A model generated the notes under the pieces. The model had not been told where the DNA came from, ran no database searches, and saw nothing but the letters and a program-made list of their open reading frames with translations. This document shows, one piece after another, positions 5,719-13,798 of a stretch of DNA of 13,799 nucleotides. Numbering within the stretch: position 1 is the stretch's first letter; each line of letters opens with the position of its first letter. The position numbers and the translations under genes were made by a program. Origin of the DNA: NBML01 sp029939535 (GTDB taxonomy: Bacteria > Desulfobacterota > Desulfobacteria > Desulfobacterales > Desulfobacteraceae); the NCBI GenBank assembly GCA_029939535.1, contig JAOZST010000097.1, positions 1 through 13,799 of the forward strand, in the 5' to 3' direction.

Positions 5719-6804
5719 ATGTCTGACAGAATCCATAATTTTAATGCCGGACCTGCCGCTCTTCCCCTTCCTGTCCTTGAAGAAATCAAAGACTCTTTTT
5801 TAAATTATAAGGGCAGCGGCATGTCCATCACCGAGGTCAGCCACAGGTCAAAATGGTTTGACGATGTTATCAACGATGCAGTTGAAAGGACTAAAAGGCT
5901 TTTACACCTGGATGACCAGTACAAAGTACTCTTTCTCCAGGGCGGTGCCAGCATGCAGTTCTGCATGACCCCCATGAATTTTCTATCCAATGGCAAAGGT
6001 GCCGACTATATCAATACCGGAACCTGGTCCACCAAGGCCATTAAAGAAGCCCAGATCCAGAACAAACCCATCAAGGTTGTAGCATCTTCCGAAGATAGAA
6101 ATTTCTGTTATATCCCCAGGGATATAAAATTCAATGATGATTCAGCTTATGTGCATGTAACATCCAACAACACCATCAAGGGAACTCAGTTTGAATCTCT
6201 ACCTGATACAGGCAATGTTCCCATGGTCATTGACATGTCTTCGGATATCATGTCAAGGCCCCTGGATATGAGTAAAATCGGTATGATTTATGCCGGTGCC
6301 CAGAAAAACATCGGCCCCTCAGGTGTATGTATGGTCATCATACGCCAGGATATGCTGAATCTATGCCCTGACAATATCCCCACCATGTTGAATTATAATA
6401 CCTTTGCCAGTAAAAATTCCATGTATAACACCCCGCCCTGTTTTCCCATTTATACCATACAGCTTGTGATGAAATGGATTGAAGAAACCATTGGCGGCCT
6501 TGAAAAAATGGATGCCAGGAACCAGGAAAAAGCAAACTTATTGTATGATTTTTTCGATAGTTCAGACTTTTACAGGGCAACGGCAGATAAAGGCTCACGC
6601 TCCCTGATGAATGTCACTTTCCGCCTGCCAGGTGAAGACCTTGAAAAAAACTTTGTGGCCAAAGCCATTGAAAGCGGCATGGGTGGGTTAAAAGGCCACA
6701 GAAGTGTGGGCGGATGCAGGGCCTCCATTTATAATGCAACTGGATTAAATGCCATCAAAGACCTGATCTCTTTTATGAAAGAATTTGAAAAAACTTCGGG
6801 ATGA
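5719..6804 (+). CDS. serC: Phosphoserine aminotransferase
   Basis: Transfers the amino group of glutamate to 3-phosphohydroxypyruvate to make O-phospho-L-serine; PLP-dependent, cytoplasmic. 361 residues from ATG 5719, almost the length of E. coli SerC (362); AAAGGA (5704-5709) sits 9 bases ahead. Family landmarks in order: FNAGPAALP (8-16), GMSITEVSHRSKWF (34-47) with the substrate-contacting R43, LQGGASMQF (73-81), NTGTWS (99-104) whose W103 stacks on PLP, VTSNNTIKGTQ (147-157), D172 in VIDMSSD, and K196 in YAGAQKN as the PLP lysine. An earlier in-frame start at 5572 lies inside trpB2 upstream of a terminator and is rejected. It completes the two-step route to phosphoserine begun by serA; no serB phosphatase is present nearby. 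It ends 16 bases before the long hairpin shared with the opposing unit. Confidence 0.95.
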   Translation: MSDRIHNFNAGPAALPLPVLEEIKDSFLNYKGSGMSITEVSHRSKWFDDVINDAVERTKRLLHLDDQYKVLFLQGGASMQFCMTPMNFLSNGKGADYINTGTWSTKAIKEAQIQNKPIKVVASSEDRNFCYIPRDIKFNDDSAYVHVTSNNTIKGTQFESLPDTGNVPMVIDMSSDIMSRPLDMSKIGMIYAGAQKNIGPSGVCMVIIRQDMLNLCPDNIPTMLNYNTFASKNSMYNTPPCFPIYTIQLVMKWIEETIGGLEKMDARNQEKANLLYDFFDSSDFYRATADKGSRSLMNVTFRLPGEDLEKNFVAKAIESGMGGLKGHRSVGGCRASIYNATGLNAIKDLISFMKEFEKTSG

Positions 6805-6820
6805 TGGAGAAAAATAGTTT

Positions 6821-6879
6821 CACCGGTACACCCATGGAGGAAAGGATGAAATTTTCACCTCTCCATGGGCGTACTGGTG
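6821..6879. terminator. Bidirectional terminator between serC and the aminotransferase
   Basis: Two 19-base arms, 6821-6839 (CACCGGTAC...) and 6861-6879 (ending GTACTGGTG), pair with one mismatch (A-C) and one G-U across a 21-base loop. On the minus strand the stem is followed by AAACTATTTTT, giving a T tract for the aminotransferase transcript. On the plus strand the tail is only weakly T-rich. The location between convergent stops fits a shared terminator. Confidence 0.75.
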
Positions 6880-6905
6880 TTAAATTGGCATAATTGGTAT
6901 ATTCC

Positions 6906-8078
6906 CTACTTTACAGAATCAAGGGCTTTTTTAAACCCCTCAAAGGAGTCTGAAATGGTTTTTTCAGGAACGGCATAGGAAAGCCTGAAAAATCCAGGAC
7001 CTCCAAAACCAGTTCCAGGAACCGCCAGAATATTATATTTCTTTAAAATACCTATAAACTCAAGGTCATTTTCAATGGGACTTTTGGGGAATAAGTAAAA
7101 TGCACCTTCTGGCACGTCAAATTCATATCCTGCCGCCAGAAGGCCTTTACAAAACATATCCCTGCGTTTCTGATATATGCTGATATCAACTGTAACCCCC
7201 TGGAGCTGCCCAACCACCTGCTGGAAAAGAGCAGGAGCATTGACATACATCATGGTATTGGCCACTCCGGCAGCTCCTGCAATCATGGCAGCATCCTCGG
7301 CTTTGGGATGAATGGCAAGATATCCGATTCGCTCACCTGCCAGGGACAATTCCTTGGAATAGGAAGTCAGCATAATGGTATGGTCATACACATCAAATAC
7401 CGAAGGCACCTCAACACCATATACAATTTTCCGATAGGGTTCATCAGATATCAGGTAAATCCTCCTGCCGAATTTCTGGCTGGCTTTTTCAAGCAGACTT
7501 CCAAGACCTTGAAGTTCTTCTTTTGTATATACAACACCAGTCGGGTTGTTTGGAGAATTAATCAACATAATCCTTGTCTTTTCAGTAATGGCAGCCTCAA
7601 TTGCATCCAGATCCATATGAAAATCAGGAAGGGAGGGAGCCGTCTTCAAATTGGCATTGGACACAAAGGCATACTGGTTATATCCCACAAAATAAGGTGC
7701 GGGGACCAGAATATCTTCTCCTGGGTTAATCAGGGCCCGAAGGGTATCATTCAAAGCTCCTGCCGCCCCAACAGTCATCACTACCAGGTCCTGGGTAAGT
7801 CCCACATTAAATTCCCTGTTCAGATAATCAGCAACAGACTTTCTGACCTGGGGATATCCCGGGTTGGGCATATACCCGTGGGAGGTGCTTTCATTGTGGA
7901 TCAATTCCAGCAGGGCCTTTTTAACAGCAGCAGGCGGTGGCACATCCGGATTACCAATGGAAAAGTCAAATACATTGTCAGCACCGAATTTTTTCTTCCT
8001 CTCTAGGCCTTCTTCAAACATCTTTCGAATCATGGACGCAGCTTCAACCATTTTTACCATTTTATCTGCAATGGGCAT
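6906..8078 (-). CDS. Class I PLP-dependent aminotransferase
   Basis: 390 residues. The start at 8078 is chosen because GGAGG lies 8 bases ahead on the minus strand; a start at 8099 is possible but has no such site. Fold type I aspartate aminotransferase superfamily: glycine-rich cofactor loop around GAAGALND (104-111), NSPNNPTG (174-181), SDEPYR (211-216) with D212 holding the pyridine nitrogen and Y215, K242 in SYSKELSLAGERIGY as the PLP lysine, R250 binding phosphate, and R365 (FFRLSY) binding the substrate carboxylate. It resembles AspC/AatA-like enzymes of subgroup I-gamma; the amino donor cannot be read from the sequence. Given the neighbouring tryptophan module, an aromatic amino acid or keto acid is one possibility, but aspartate, alanine or general transamination is as likely. 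It is the second gene of a minus-strand unit, 54 bases after the gene at 8133-8714. Confidence 0.9.
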   Translation of the reverse strand: MPIADKMVKMVEAASMIRKMFEEGLERKKKFGADNVFDFSIGNPDVPPPAAVKKALLELIHNESTSHGYMPNPGYPQVRKSVADYLNREFNVGLTQDLVVMTVGAAGALNDTLRALINPGEDILVPAPYFVGYNQYAFVSNANLKTAPSLPDFHMDLDAIEAAITEKTRIMLINSPNNPTGVVYTKEELQGLGSLLEKASQKFGRRIYLISDEPYRKIVYGVEVPSVFDVYDHTIMLTSYSKELSLAGERIGYLAIHPKAEDAAMIAGAAGVANTMMYVNAPALFQQVVGQLQGVTVDISIYQKRRDMFCKGLLAAGYEFDVPEGAFYLFPKSPIENDLEFIGILKKYNILAVPGTGFGGPGFFRLSYAVPEKTISDSFEGFKKALDSVK

Positions 8079-8132
8079 GTAGTTTTCCTCCGAAATCATA
8101 AGTTAAAAATGATTTACCATACAATAAATCGT

Positions 8133-8714
8133 TCACGATGAAAATACCCCTTGAAAAAACCTGTTGGGACTTTCAAAAATCTGTTCTTTCATCTTCAAAA
8201 CATAGGAAGGTCTTATCTCATCTTTATATCGGGGATACCCTCCCTGCCAGACATAGCGGATCAATTCATGGAATACCTTTATATCAAACACATAGGGCCC
8301 CAGGTGAACCTGATTGTTTTCAGAAAATTCAATGATAAACTCTTTTTCCCCGGCGACCTTTTCAATCTCCGAAGTAACAATCCCCTGGGTTTGATTTCCT
8401 TCTGGATTCTGCTTGAAATCCTCTGAATCTTCAGGAAAGGGAAAAAGCCTGTACAAGTTTCCTATAAACCCAGTAAATTGCATGCCGTGAATGGCACCCA
8501 TGAGATCTCCAATATCATTGGGATCAGTAATGTGGTAAACTCTGGAGTCTATTCCTGACAACTCTGAATCGGTTTTTACTGCCAATTCAATCATCCACTC
8601 ACAAAACCTGTCTGCAAAAAAGAAATAATTTTCAAGCAGCAGCATGTCTGACTCAATATTAAAAAAACCAAATGCCAGGTTCCCATGGCTCTCGGATCTA
8701 AATGACAAAGGCAT
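8133..8714 (-). CDS. Unrecognised 193-residue soluble protein
   Basis: ATG at 8714 is preceded on the minus strand by AAGGGAG at 8 bases, a convincing ribosome site. I do not recognise a family. The protein has no signal peptide, membrane segment or cysteine cluster. It is rich in aromatic and acidic residues, with an N-terminal helical, Phe-rich segment (about 25-46, LLENYFFFADRF), a DPNDIGD stretch (66-72), an acidic loop with FPFPEDSED near the middle, and a C-terminal part rich in Tyr and Arg (VWQGGYPRYKDEIRPSY). It is likely a cytoplasmic globular protein. It leads the minus-strand transcript that continues into the aminotransferase, so it may share the same physiological trigger; a direct functional link is not shown. 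Confidence 0.75.
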   Translation of the reverse strand: MPLSFRSESHGNLAFGFFNIESDMLLLENYFFFADRFCEWMIELAVKTDSELSGIDSRVYHITDPNDIGDLMGAIHGMQFTGFIGNLYRLFPFPEDSEDFKQNPEGNQTQGIVTSEIEKVAGEKEFIIEFSENNQVHLGPYVFDIKVFHELIRYVWQGGYPRYKDEIRPSYVLKMKEQIFESPNRFFQGVFSS

Positions 8715-8959
8715 GATTTATCTCCCTTTTTTTTCCGTGTTAGTTGGCCGGCAGGTCAATAATAAATTTTATAATACACAATTTTAAAAAGAATGTAACC
8801 ATTCAGAATCGATAATCTGCAAAGGGGTTTTGCTTTTTTTCAAAAGTATTTTCCATGGATAATTTTCATACACCTGGATACCTTGGTCTGGGTTAAAGTA
8901 TACGTGTATCCGTTGACAAGACAACATACTTGGAATTTTTAGGACACTCGTTTTTATTA

Positions 8960-8990
8960 TTGACAAATAACAGGTTATATGTTTTCTATT
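8960..8990 (+). promoter_or_regulatory. Possible promoter for the CoA ligase operon
   Basis: A perfect -35 TTGACA at 8960-8965. The -10 is poor: TTCTAT (8984-8989) at 18 bases or TCTATT at 19 bases, which fits a controlled promoter. It lies directly upstream of the palindrome at 8999-9018. Confidence 0.35.
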
Positions 8991-8998
8991 TTAGGTAA

Positions 8999-9018
8999 AT
9001 TTGTAATGTTTTACAAAT
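8999..9018. promoter_or_regulatory. Palindromic operator candidate for the downstream TetR regulator
   Basis: ATTTGTAA (8999-9006) and TTACAAAT (9011-9018) form a perfect 8-base inverted repeat around TGTT. Size and placement just after the presumed promoter and 40 bases before the ligase ATG fit a TetR-family operator. The cognate regulator would be the product of 10643-11260, giving self-regulation of the operon. No second copy was seen. Confidence 0.55.
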
Positions 9019-9058
9019 CATATAGAGCAATCGTTTATTCAAAAACAGGAGGAAAAGA

Positions 9059-10642
9059 ATGAACTGGGAAAAAGAAAATTTATTATTTCATTATGTTGAG
9101 AAATGGGCTGCAGGAAAACCCGATTCGGAAGCCCTTGTTTTTAATGATGACAGACTCTCTTATAAACAGCTCAAAGAACAGACGGATTTGATTGCCAAAG
9201 CATATATTGAAGCAGGTGTTTCAAAAGGCGACAAAGTTGCTCTGCTTTCCATGGCAAGAAATGAATTCATGACATCATATATGGCAGCAGGAAAAATTGG
9301 AGCTGTATGGCTTGGCCTGAACCCAAAGGCAACCATTGATGAGTTACGATATATCCTGAATGACTGCCAGCCAAAAATTTTAATGATGCTCAGAGACTTT
9401 ATGGACAGTGATTTATCGCAAAATATTATTTTATTAAAAAAAGAGATGCCTTTTCTTGAAAAAGTGCTGGTGATTGGCGAAGCATTTGAAGGTTCTGAAA
9501 ATTTTGATGATTATATGCAAAAAGAAAGAAATGATCTCAATGATGAGCTCGCCAAAAGAGAAGACTCAGTCTTACCCGAAGATGAAGTTCTTTTGATGTA
9601 CACCTCAGGGTCAACAGGAAAACCAAAAGGTGTTGTTCATACCCATGCTAGTATTATTGAGAATATAAAGGTTCAGGCTGAAGCATTTGATATGGATGAA
9701 AAGGGTAAGGTTCTTGTACATTTTCCCATTAACCACGTTGCAGCAGATGTTGAAATGGGATTTGCAACAATTTTTACAGGTGGTTGTATAGTTTTTATGG
9801 ATAGTTTTGATCCTGTAGCATCCCTTAAAATGATTGAAAAAGAAAAAATTTCTTTTCTGGGTCAGGTGCCGGTCATGTTTCTGCTTCAAATGCAGCAGCC
9901 TGTCTTTAAAGAAACTGATCTCAGCAGCTTAAAACAGATTGTCTGGGCAGGGGCGGCTGCACCCAAAATAATGCTGGATGGCCTGTCTCTTATCTGTCAA
10001 AAAACAGGGGCCAAACTTGTAACAGGCTATGGCAGTACAGAAGTGTGTGGTTTTGTGACATATACCAAATCCAACGATGGTATTGACCTGCTGCTTAAAT
10101 CGGTTGGTAAAATTGCCCATCCCTTTGAGCTTAAAATTGTTGATGAACAAAGAAAAGAGCTTGAGTCAGGGCTAATTGGTGAAATTGCTGTTCGCGGTCC
10201 TTTTATGTTCAAAGAATATTTAAACAAACCTGATGCTACTTCAAATGCACTTGATCAAGAGGGATGGTATTATACAGATGATCTTGGATTTGTTGATGAA
10301 AATCAATATGTCTTTCTTACAGGAAGAAAATCAGAAATGTTTAAAACAGGCGGAGAAAATGTTTATCCCCGTGAAATTGAAGAAGTTCTTGAAACCCATC
10401 CTGGTGTGTTATTTAGTGCAGTTATCGGTGCAAAAGATGATATTTACCAGGAAGTTGGCTGGGCATTTATAATGCAAAAACCTGGTCAGGAAGTTGCAGA
10501 GAGTGAACTTGTATCCTTTTGCAAAGAAAAATTGTCCAATTTCAAGGTGCCAAAACGATTTTTCATACGACCGGTATTACCGCTTCTTGCAAATGGTAAA
10601 GTCAATAAAGTTGCATTAACAAAAGAAATGCAGACGCTATAA
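9059..10642 (+). CDS. AMP-forming acyl/aryl-CoA ligase (ANL superfamily)
   Basis: Activates a carboxylic acid as acyl-AMP and then as CoA thioester. 527 residues; AGGAGG (9047-9052) is 6 bases before ATG. ANL motifs in order: phosphate loop YTSGSTGKPKG (181-191), acyl-pocket segment HFPINHVAAD (221-230), GYGSTE (323-328), the ribose-binding TDDLG (406-410, D408), the hinge region TGRKSEMFKTGGENVYP (421-437), and the catalytic C-terminal lysine K514 in NGKVNK. No carrier-protein domain or signal peptide is present. The general layout fits medium/long-chain fatty acid or aromatic acid CoA ligases; the substrate cannot be told from sequence alone. It is the first gene of a unit with the abutting TetR gene, probably controlled through the palindrome at 8999-9018. 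Codon use is more AT-rich than in the serA-serC region. Confidence 0.92.
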   Translation: MNWEKENLLFHYVEKWAAGKPDSEALVFNDDRLSYKQLKEQTDLIAKAYIEAGVSKGDKVALLSMARNEFMTSYMAAGKIGAVWLGLNPKATIDELRYILNDCQPKILMMLRDFMDSDLSQNIILLKKEMPFLEKVLVIGEAFEGSENFDDYMQKERNDLNDELAKREDSVLPEDEVLLMYTSGSTGKPKGVVHTHASIIENIKVQAEAFDMDEKGKVLVHFPINHVAADVEMGFATIFTGGCIVFMDSFDPVASLKMIEKEKISFLGQVPVMFLLQMQQPVFKETDLSSLKQIVWAGAAAPKIMLDGLSLICQKTGAKLVTGYGSTEVCGFVTYTKSNDGIDLLLKSVGKIAHPFELKIVDEQRKELESGLIGEIAVRGPFMFKEYLNKPDATSNALDQEGWYYTDDLGFVDENQYVFLTGRKSEMFKTGGENVYPREIEEVLETHPGVLFSAVIGAKDDIYQEVGWAFIMQKPGQEVAESELVSFCKEKLSNFKVPKRFFIRPVLPLLANGKVNKVALTKEMQTL

Positions 10643-11260
10643 ATGAATATACCTATTGGAAAAAAAGATTTAATATTCTCTGAAAAGCAGAAAGCAAAGC
10701 TTTTTCCTGTTGTACTGGATCTTTTTTCCAAAAAAGATTTTCATCAGGTTAATATGAGGGAAATAAGCAAAATATCCGGTATGAGTACCACAACTCTGTA
10801 CAGATATTTTGCTTCAAAAGAGGACCTGTTGTTTACTGTTCTTGAGGAAAAAATCAATGAAATAGTTGTCATTACAAATATTCATGTCCAGGGAATTGAA
10901 AGTACAAAAGAGGTGTTTAGAAAAATTTTCTGGGTAACTATGAATTATTATGATCAAAATCCAGGGGTTGCAGTTGCAGCCTTTATCACTGTTCCCATGA
11001 GGGCATGGATACAGGAGAGATCATCATATACATATATCAAAGATGACGTAAAAAAGGTAATAGCCGACGCTGTAGCCCATGGCCATAAAAGAAAAAAACT
11101 CGATCCATCATTGGATATCAGGCAATATATCGATCTTTACTATATGTATTGTTATCGACAGATTCACCTTTGGTATTTCCATGGAATGAAATGGAAACTT
11201 GTTGAGGCAATCCCAAATTTTTTTGATGTGTTCTGGAAAACAATATCAATGCCAAAATAA
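10643..11260 (+). CDS. TetR-family transcriptional regulator
   Basis: 205 residues. The ATG directly follows the ligase TAA with no spacer and no good ribosome site of its own, so it is probably translated by coupling. The N-terminal helix-turn-helix is at about 38-58 (MREISKISGMSTTTLYRYF), followed by the typical ASKEDLLFTVLEEK helix. The rest is an all-helical ligand-binding and dimerisation domain with many aromatic residues near the C terminus (Y162-W178 region and WYFHGMKW), a possible hydrophobic ligand pocket. TetR regulators encoded with acyl-CoA ligases often sense acyl-CoA or aryl-CoA and repress their own operon (FadR/PaaR-like logic); this role is inference here. The likely operator is the 8-4-8 palindrome at 8999-9018. 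A 93-base gap separates it from the transport genes. Confidence 0.9.
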   Translation: MNIPIGKKDLIFSEKQKAKLFPVVLDLFSKKDFHQVNMREISKISGMSTTTLYRYFASKEDLLFTVLEEKINEIVVITNIHVQGIESTKEVFRKIFWVTMNYYDQNPGVAVAAFITVPMRAWIQERSSYTYIKDDVKKVIADAVAHGHKRKKLDPSLDIRQYIDLYYMYCYRQIHLWYFHGMKWKLVEAIPNFFDVFWKTISMPK

Positions 11261-11353
11261 AAATAATTGCCAGGTGCAGTCCTACAGGCCGGAACAAAAG
11301 AATAAAGTTGATTTTTACATTTACTTACCAGGATATGAAATTTTAGAATTCTA

Positions 11354-12223
11354 ATGTCATCAATACTTAAAGATCAAGACAAATTTTCTAACGAGTGTAT
11401 CCTGTGCAAACGTATTTTAAGACAAAAATCAGGACTGATCGGCCTTTTTATTATTGTATTTTTTCTTGTCATGGCAATTTTTCCGGGATTTTTTTCTCCT
11501 AATGATCCTTTGAAAATGTTTAAAACTTACAGGCTCGGACCTCCGGCAAGTCAATTTTTGTGCGGCACAGATCAACTTGGACGTGATATTTTAAGCCGGA
11601 TTATCTGGGGATGCAGGTCATCTCTTTTAACAAGTTTTTTAACTGTTATGATCACTAATTTTTTTGGAACATTTCTTGGGCTTGTCAGTGGGTATTTTGG
11701 TGGTGTTCGTGATAATATAATCATGAGGTTTGTGGATATCCTGCTGTCATTTCCCTTTATTCTTCTTGCCATTCTTATAATTGCCATAACCGGGCCTGGT
11801 TTGATGCCTGTGGTGATCTGTCTTGCTATTGCCTATCTGCCATATTCTGCCAGGGTTGCAAGAGGTGCTGTTCTGGCTGTAAAGGAAAATCAATATGTTG
11901 AAGCTGCCAAAGCTGCCGGTGCCGGCAATTCCAGAATTATTTTAAAATATATTTTACCTAATATTGCGCCTACAATCATTGTCTTTGTCACCATCAATTT
12001 TTCCTATGTACTTCTGGCAGAATCGGCACTGCAATTTTTAGGTTTTGGGATGCCGCCGCCCACACCATCATGGGGATTGATGCTAAGAGAAGCCAGAAGT
12101 TTTTTTGAACTGGCACCATGGACAGCAATATTCCCAGGTATAGCCATAGCCTTGGCTGTGGTAGGATTTAATTTATTAGGAGACGGATTAAGGGATTTTT
12201 TTGATCCTAAAATGCAGGAATAA
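11354..12223 (+). CDS. DppC/OppC-type ABC transporter permease
   Basis: 289 residues, complete. The start is taken at ATG 11354, although no strong ribosome site is visible; a later start is not obvious because the N-terminal OppC_N-like helix (about 28-46) follows. The periplasmic segment with GTDQLGRDILSR (71-82) is a hallmark of the DppC/OppC/NikC group. About five more membrane helices follow (around 93-115, 129-147, 150-165, 205-225, 256-276), and the EAA loop that docks on the ATPase is at 183-202 (EAAKAAGAGNSRII, then LP). It forms one half of the membrane channel for an oligopeptide, dipeptide, nickel or similar substrate. The partner DppB-type permease normally found immediately upstream is absent; a TetR gene is there instead. 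The binding protein gene follows within 36 bases. Confidence 0.92.
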   Translation: MSSILKDQDKFSNECILCKRILRQKSGLIGLFIIVFFLVMAIFPGFFSPNDPLKMFKTYRLGPPASQFLCGTDQLGRDILSRIIWGCRSSLLTSFLTVMITNFFGTFLGLVSGYFGGVRDNIIMRFVDILLSFPFILLAILIIAITGPGLMPVVICLAIAYLPYSARVARGAVLAVKENQYVEAAKAAGAGNSRIILKYILPNIAPTIIVFVTINFSYVLLAESALQFLGFGMPPPTPSWGLMLREARSFFELAPWTAIFPGIAIALAVVGFNLLGDGLRDFFDPKMQE

Positions 12224-12259
12224 ATGATTATTAAAAATTATTTTACAATGGAGGTACAA

Positions 12260-13798
12260 ATGATTCAAAAAGTTAAAACCGCTTTGATTTTATTGGTTGC
12301 TGTTGCAATGTTTGGGACAGCAGGCCTGGCTCCCGGCCATGCAGCAGATCCTAAACAGGGAGGCAATCTTGTTTTTATGGCCTCTCCCCTTTTTGGTCTG
12401 GATATTCACAAAGAACTTTCCCATGCCAGTGTTCAATGTCTTGGCAATATATATAATTCTTTACTCACCTATGATGAAAAAGGTAATATTATTGCCGATC
12501 TTGCAAAATCCTGGCAAATATCATCCGATGAAAAGGTTTATACCTTTAACTTACATGACAATGTCTATTTCCATAATGGACGTAAATTAACTTCAGCTGA
12601 TGTGCAATACTCCATCGGCCGTATCATGGATCCTAATAATGGCTCCCCGAGAATGGATACACTCTGGGCAATAGAAAAAATTGAAACTCCTGATGATCTG
12701 ACTGTTAAATTTACTTTAAAAAAACCATTTGCTCCATTTCTTGCGTATGTTGCAAATCCCTGGACAGCAATTGTCGCAAAAGAGAATGTTGAAGATGGAA
12801 GCATTTTAAAACATCCTGTTGGAACCGGTCCTTTCAAGTTTAAGGAGATGGTTTCCGGCAGTTATGTGTTAATGGAAAAAAACACCAGATATTTTAAACC
12901 TGGTCTGCCTTATCTTGATACAGTTAAGCAGCAGATGGAAACAGGGGTTTCACCGGTTGTTGCAGCATTGAGAAGTAAAAAATGTGATATTACAAATCGT
13001 TCCGGCGGCGGAATCGTTCAAAATGTTAAAAGAATTAAAAATATTAATACATATAAGGCCCCGCCATTACAATATGCCAGTGTATTCTTTAACAATACCA
13101 AACCTCCGTTTGATAACCCTAAGGTTCGCCTTGCCATCTCCTATGCCATTGACAGACAAGAGATTATTGATGCGGGTATGATGGGCGTCGGACATGTAAC
13201 AGCACCTGTTCCAGAAGGCCTGCTCGGTGACTTTGCAATGCCTGTCAATAAACTTGCCGGGTACAAACATAATTATGAAAAAGGAAAAGCACTGCTTAAA
13301 GAAGCAGGATTTGAAAATGGACTTACCATGAAGCTGATGGCGACAAGTGATTTTTCCGATTACCTGACAATGTGTCAGATAATTCAGGATCAGCTGAAAA
13401 ATATTGGTATTAAAGTTGAAATTGTTTCCATGGAATGGGGTGCATTTATTGGCAGTATTTTTCAGACAGAAGGATATGATGCATTTCTTATAGAGATCGC
13501 ACCTCTAGCGCTTGACCCGGATATCTATCTTTACCGCCTGTTTCACTCAACAGGAATCTGGAATGCAAGAAAGTTCAGTGATCCGGTTGTGGATGAACTT
13601 CTCGATAAAGGAAGACTTATTTCCAAGGCTGGTGAGAGAAAACAGATATACCATGATCTTCAAACCAGAATGGCGGATATTGGTGCTGCTGTCTGGCTTC
13701 TTAGAACAAATCTCAACTGGACAATGCAGCCATGGGTAAAGGGCACAATCATTAATCCCATGGTTGCAAAGTTTGAGACTACATGGCTTGATAAGTAG
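12260..13798 (+). CDS. Family 5 periplasmic solute-binding protein (peptide/nickel type)
   Basis: 512 residues from ATG 12260, chosen because GGAGG (12250-12254) lies 5 bases ahead; the in-frame ATG at 12224 abutting the permease stop has none. Signal peptide at 1-28: basic n-region (K4, K6), hydrophobic core and PGHA before ADPKQGG, with no lipobox cysteine, so it is a free periplasmic protein of a Gram-negative cell. SBP_bac_5 hallmarks: KQGGNLVFM after cleavage, the YDEKGNIIADLAKSW region, FHNGRKLTSADVQYSI, HPVGTGPFKF and RLAISYAIDRQEII. It captures a substrate for the adjacent permease. The family binds di- and oligopeptides, nickel, opines and other small molecules; the ligand is not readable here. 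The TAG stop falls at the last bases of the window, so partner genes (DppB type, ATPases) may lie beyond. Confidence 0.94.
   Translation: MIQKVKTALILLVAVAMFGTAGLAPGHAADPKQGGNLVFMASPLFGLDIHKELSHASVQCLGNIYNSLLTYDEKGNIIADLAKSWQISSDEKVYTFNLHDNVYFHNGRKLTSADVQYSIGRIMDPNNGSPRMDTLWAIEKIETPDDLTVKFTLKKPFAPFLAYVANPWTAIVAKENVEDGSILKHPVGTGPFKFKEMVSGSYVLMEKNTRYFKPGLPYLDTVKQQMETGVSPVVAALRSKKCDITNRSGGGIVQNVKRIKNINTYKAPPLQYASVFFNNTKPPFDNPKVRLAISYAIDRQEIIDAGMMGVGHVTAPVPEGLLGDFAMPVNKLAGYKHNYEKGKALLKEAGFENGLTMKLMATSDFSDYLTMCQIIQDQLKNIGIKVEIVSMEWGAFIGSIFQTEGYDAFLIEIAPLALDPDIYLYRLFHSTGIWNARKFSDPVVDELLDKGRLISKAGERKQIYHDLQTRMADIGAAVWLLRTNLNWTMQPWVKGTIINPMVAKFETTWLDK

Larger units (their letters stand above)
8715..9058. 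other. Divergent intergenic region between the minus-strand unit and the CoA ligase operon
   Basis: 344 AT-rich bases without a convincing gene. It must hold promoters for both directions. On the minus strand, a GAATG/CATTC inverted repeat (8791-8804) overlaps a TTACAT that could be a -35 box, with TATTAT about 16 bases on. On the plus strand, TTGACA (8960-8965) and the palindrome at 8999-9018 precede the ligase. A 60-codon minus-strand frame (8784-8966) opens with TTG and has no ribosome site, so it is not annotated as a gene, though it might be a decayed one. Confidence 0.6.

Noticed and set aside
7308..8006. Long plus-strand open frame (232 codons) opposite the aminotransferase
   Set aside because: It lies entirely antisense to a clear aminotransferase gene, has no ribosome site and no family features.
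8784..8966. 60-codon minus-strand open frame in the divergent intergenic region
   Set aside because: It opens with TTG, has no ribosome site, overlaps the likely ligase promoter and shows no recognisable motif. It could be a decayed gene but cannot be supported.
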